A stretch of DNA of 64,000 nt from Pseudomonas sp. S09G 359 (lineage in GTDB: Bacteria > Pseudomonadota > Gammaproteobacteria > Pseudomonadales > Pseudomonadaceae): the NCBI RefSeq assembly GCF_002843605.1, contig NZ_CP025263.1, forward strand, positions 3,315,501-3,379,500, written 5' to 3'. Position 1 is the stretch's first letter; each line of letters starts with the position of its first letter. Position numbers and translations under genes: made by a program. Shown here one piece after another: positions 61,194 to 64,000 of the stretch. The notes beneath the pieces were generated by a model, which did no database searches, was not told the DNA's origin, and was given only the letters and a program-made list of their open reading frames with translations.

Positions 61194-62273
61194 ATGAAAG
61201 CCATTGCCCTGTTGCCCTTGATGTTGGTGGCCTCTCTCAGCCAGGCCGCCGAGATGGTGAAAATCTACAACTGGTCGGACTACATCGCCCCGGACACCAC
61301 CAAGAACTTCCAGAAAGAAACCGGCATCGGTTTTACCTACGACGTCTACGACAGCAATGAGACGCTGGACGGCAAGTTGATGACCGGTAAATCCGGTTAC
61401 GACGTGGTGTTCCCGTCCAACCATTTCATGGCCCGGCAGATCCAGGGCGGCGCCCTCAAAAAGCTCGACAAGAGCCAGCTGCCCAACTGGAAAAACCTCA
61501 ACCCGGTATTGCTCAAGGCCCTGGAAAACAATGACCCTGGCAATGCCCATGGCTTCCCGTACCTGTGGGGCAGCACCGGCATTGGCTACAACATCGACAA
61601 GGTCAAGGCGGTGTTGGGTGATAACGCTCCGGTAGATTCCTGGGACCTGATCTTCAAGCCCGAGAACATGGCCAAACTGCAAAAATGCGGCGTGGCGATC
61701 CTCGACAATGGCCCCGAATTACTGCCTGCCGCGTTGAATTACCTGGGCCTGCCGCACCACAGCAAGAAGGCCGAGGACTATAAGAAGGCCGAAGACCTGC
61801 TGATGAAAGTGCGGCCTTACGTGGCGTACTTCCACTCCTCGAAATACACCGCGGACTTGGCCAACGGCGATATCTGCGTGGCCGTCGGTTTCTCCGGCGA
61901 TATCCTGCAAGCTGAAAGCCGCGCCAAGGAAGCCAAGAACGGCGTGAATATCGGCTACAACATTCCCAAGGAAGGCGCCGCCATCTGGTTCGATATGGTC
62001 GCCATGCCCGCCGACGCGCCCGACGAAAAAGCCGGCTACGCGTTCATGAACTACCTGCTGCGCCCGGAAGTGATGGCCAGCATCACCAACTACGTGCATT
62101 ACGCCAACGGTAACGAAGCCGCCGACAGCCTGGTGGACCCGGCGATCAAGGCGGATACCAAGGTGTACCCGAGCCCGGAAATGATGGGCAAGTTGTTCGC
62201 GTTGGAGGCGATGCCGTTGAATATCGACCGGATCCGTACGCGAGTGTGGAACACCATCCGTACCGGCCGCTGA
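61194..62273 (+). CDS. polyamine ABC transporter substrate-binding protein (PotF/SpuD type)
   Basis: 359 residues, Sec leader (ALLPLMLVASLSQAA). The PotF hallmark VKIYNWSDYIAPDTTKNFQK opens the mature protein, with GKSGYDVVFPSNHFMARQIQ and WGSTGIGYNIDKVKAVLG further on. It binds putrescine or a related amine in the periplasm. No permease genes follow, so it must serve a transporter encoded elsewhere or act as a sensor. Last gene of the oxidase-cupin operon; a REP doublet follows. Confidence 0.92.
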   Translation: MKAIALLPLMLVASLSQAAEMVKIYNWSDYIAPDTTKNFQKETGIGFTYDVYDSNETLDGKLMTGKSGYDVVFPSNHFMARQIQGGALKKLDKSQLPNWKNLNPVLLKALENNDPGNAHGFPYLWGSTGIGYNIDKVKAVLGDNAPVDSWDLIFKPENMAKLQKCGVAILDNGPELLPAALNYLGLPHHSKKAEDYKKAEDLLMKVRPYVAYFHSSKYTADLANGDICVAVGFSGDILQAESRAKEAKNGVNIGYNIPKEGAAIWFDMVAMPADAPDEKAGYAFMNYLLRPEVMASITNYVHYANGNEAADSLVDPAIKADTKVYPSPEMMGKLFALEAMPLNIDRIRTRVWNTIRTGR

Positions 62274-62292
62274 AGAAAGGGCGTGGCTCTGT

Positions 62293-62422
62293 GTGGCGAG
62301 CGGGCTTGCCCGCGTTGGGCTGCGCAGCAGCCCCGAGACCTGCCACCGGGTTTACCTGACAAACCGCATTGGTCTTTGCTGGGGCCGCTTCGCGCCCCAA
62401 CGCGGGCAAGCCCGCTCGCCAC
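62293..62422. repeat. REP doublet (REPIN-like element)
   Basis: Two inverted copies of a Pseudomonas REP: left begins GTGGCGAGCGGGCTTGCCCG and right ends CGGGCAAGCCCGCTCGCCAC, enclosing about 85 bases. The outer 23 or more bases are perfect complements. Confidence 0.85.
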
Positions 62423-62535
62423 AAATAACATGGGTGTCCCGGTTATCGGGGGCAACTGTAATTATATTAGCCGTAGTGGCTGTTTAATGTTGCTAATGAC
62501 ACCGTGACAATATATTGGATCCATTATTCAACTAG

Positions 62536-62554
62536 GCCGCCCAACTTGGGCGGC
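62536..62554 (+). terminator. hairpin upstream of the aprX promoter region
   Basis: GCCGCCCA and TGGGCGGC with a 3-base loop, followed by TTTACCTCTATTT. It should stop transcription before the protease gene. Confidence 0.65.
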
Positions 62555-62783
62555 TTTACCTCTATTTAATATTTAAATAAGTCCCGCTGTCTTTTGTCGG
62601 ACAAAATTGAAGGCGCCCAATAGATACGGCCTCGTACTTCCTGATGTTATTTGCGCAGCATGTTTTTGCCGCGCAAATAGATGTAGACGAATGATTTCAA
62701 GTTGTGTCAGTTTTCTTACGCCTTCAAAAGAGGCGAGTGATAGGACGATCTCGCCCGCGGGGTTCCTATCGATCAAAGACTGA

Positions 62784-64000
<1,217 letters not shown>

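Overview
The window looks like a chromosome of the Pseudomonas fluorescens group carrying an integrative and conjugative element (ICE) with a catabolic cargo. The right third (about 46.9-64 kb) is GC-rich with Pseudomonas-type genes (phosphoglucomutase, pirin, a DUF1652-like protein, a putrescine-type binding protein, the start of an AprX/serralysin protease gene) and Pseudomonas REP-type hairpins. Family names were assigned by reading the sequence; no database search was possible.

Part 1, about 1-23.1 kb, almost all minus strand: the backbone of an ICE of the PFGI-1/ICEclc (SXT/TOL-like TraD) type. From the left edge it holds mating-pair formation genes (PFL_4704 family cut by the edge, PFL_4703, TIGR03750, TIGR03745, TIGR03758, RAQPRD), a lone plus-strand YniB-like gene, the PFL_4697 family protein, the coupling protein TraD, PFL_4695, a lytic transglycosylase, PFL_4693, a coiled-coil protein and a PilL-like lipoprotein. 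Next come small accessory genes (a frameshifted DUF5983-like gene, RadC, a Cys-pair protein, DUF3577), a 0.9-kb gene-free stretch rich in hairpins, an XRE regulator, and the DNA-processing/maintenance block topB, ssb, DUF3158, PFL_4669, STY4528-like, DUF2857, ParB, ParA and AlpA.

Part 2, about 23.3-41.5 kb: the cargo. A leftward block encodes anthranilate-type 1,2-dioxygenase (antABC) and then a second Rieske dioxygenase with a phthalate-dioxygenase-type reductase, an isochorismatase-fold protein that lacks the usual catalytic Cys, an SDR, a dienelactone-hydrolase/NTF2 fusion and an aromatic-type aldehyde dehydrogenase. A divergent AraC/XylS regulator separates it from a rightward, visibly AT-richer block: a Tat-exported NicA2-like flavin amine dehydrogenase, a c-type cytochrome, a polytopic membrane protein, an alginate-export-type porin, catechol 1,2-dioxygenase and a stand-alone TatA. 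Read together, an amine would be oxidised in the periplasm with electrons going to cytochrome c, the product processed by the dioxygenase/SDR/hydrolase/ALDH set, and the ring delivered through anthranilate and catechol to cis,cis-muconate. catB and catC are not in the window, so the host would have to finish the pathway. The substrate is not known from sequence.

Part 3, about 41.8-46.9 kb: a chemoreceptor resembling the amine sensors TlpQ/McpU, a decayed second integrase, two imperfect about 97-bp direct repeats, and an intact tyrosine integrase that marks the ICE end. No tRNA is visible at the junction.

Part 4, about 47-64 kb: host chromosome. LysR regulator with a divergent oxidoreductase; an unknown 474-residue protein overlapping a MocR-type regulator; pgm; pirin; a UvrD-like helicase; a DUF1652-like protein; an NTF2-AraC fusion regulator followed by an FAD amine oxidase, a cupin and a polyamine-binding protein; then a REP doublet and aprX, which runs off the right edge.
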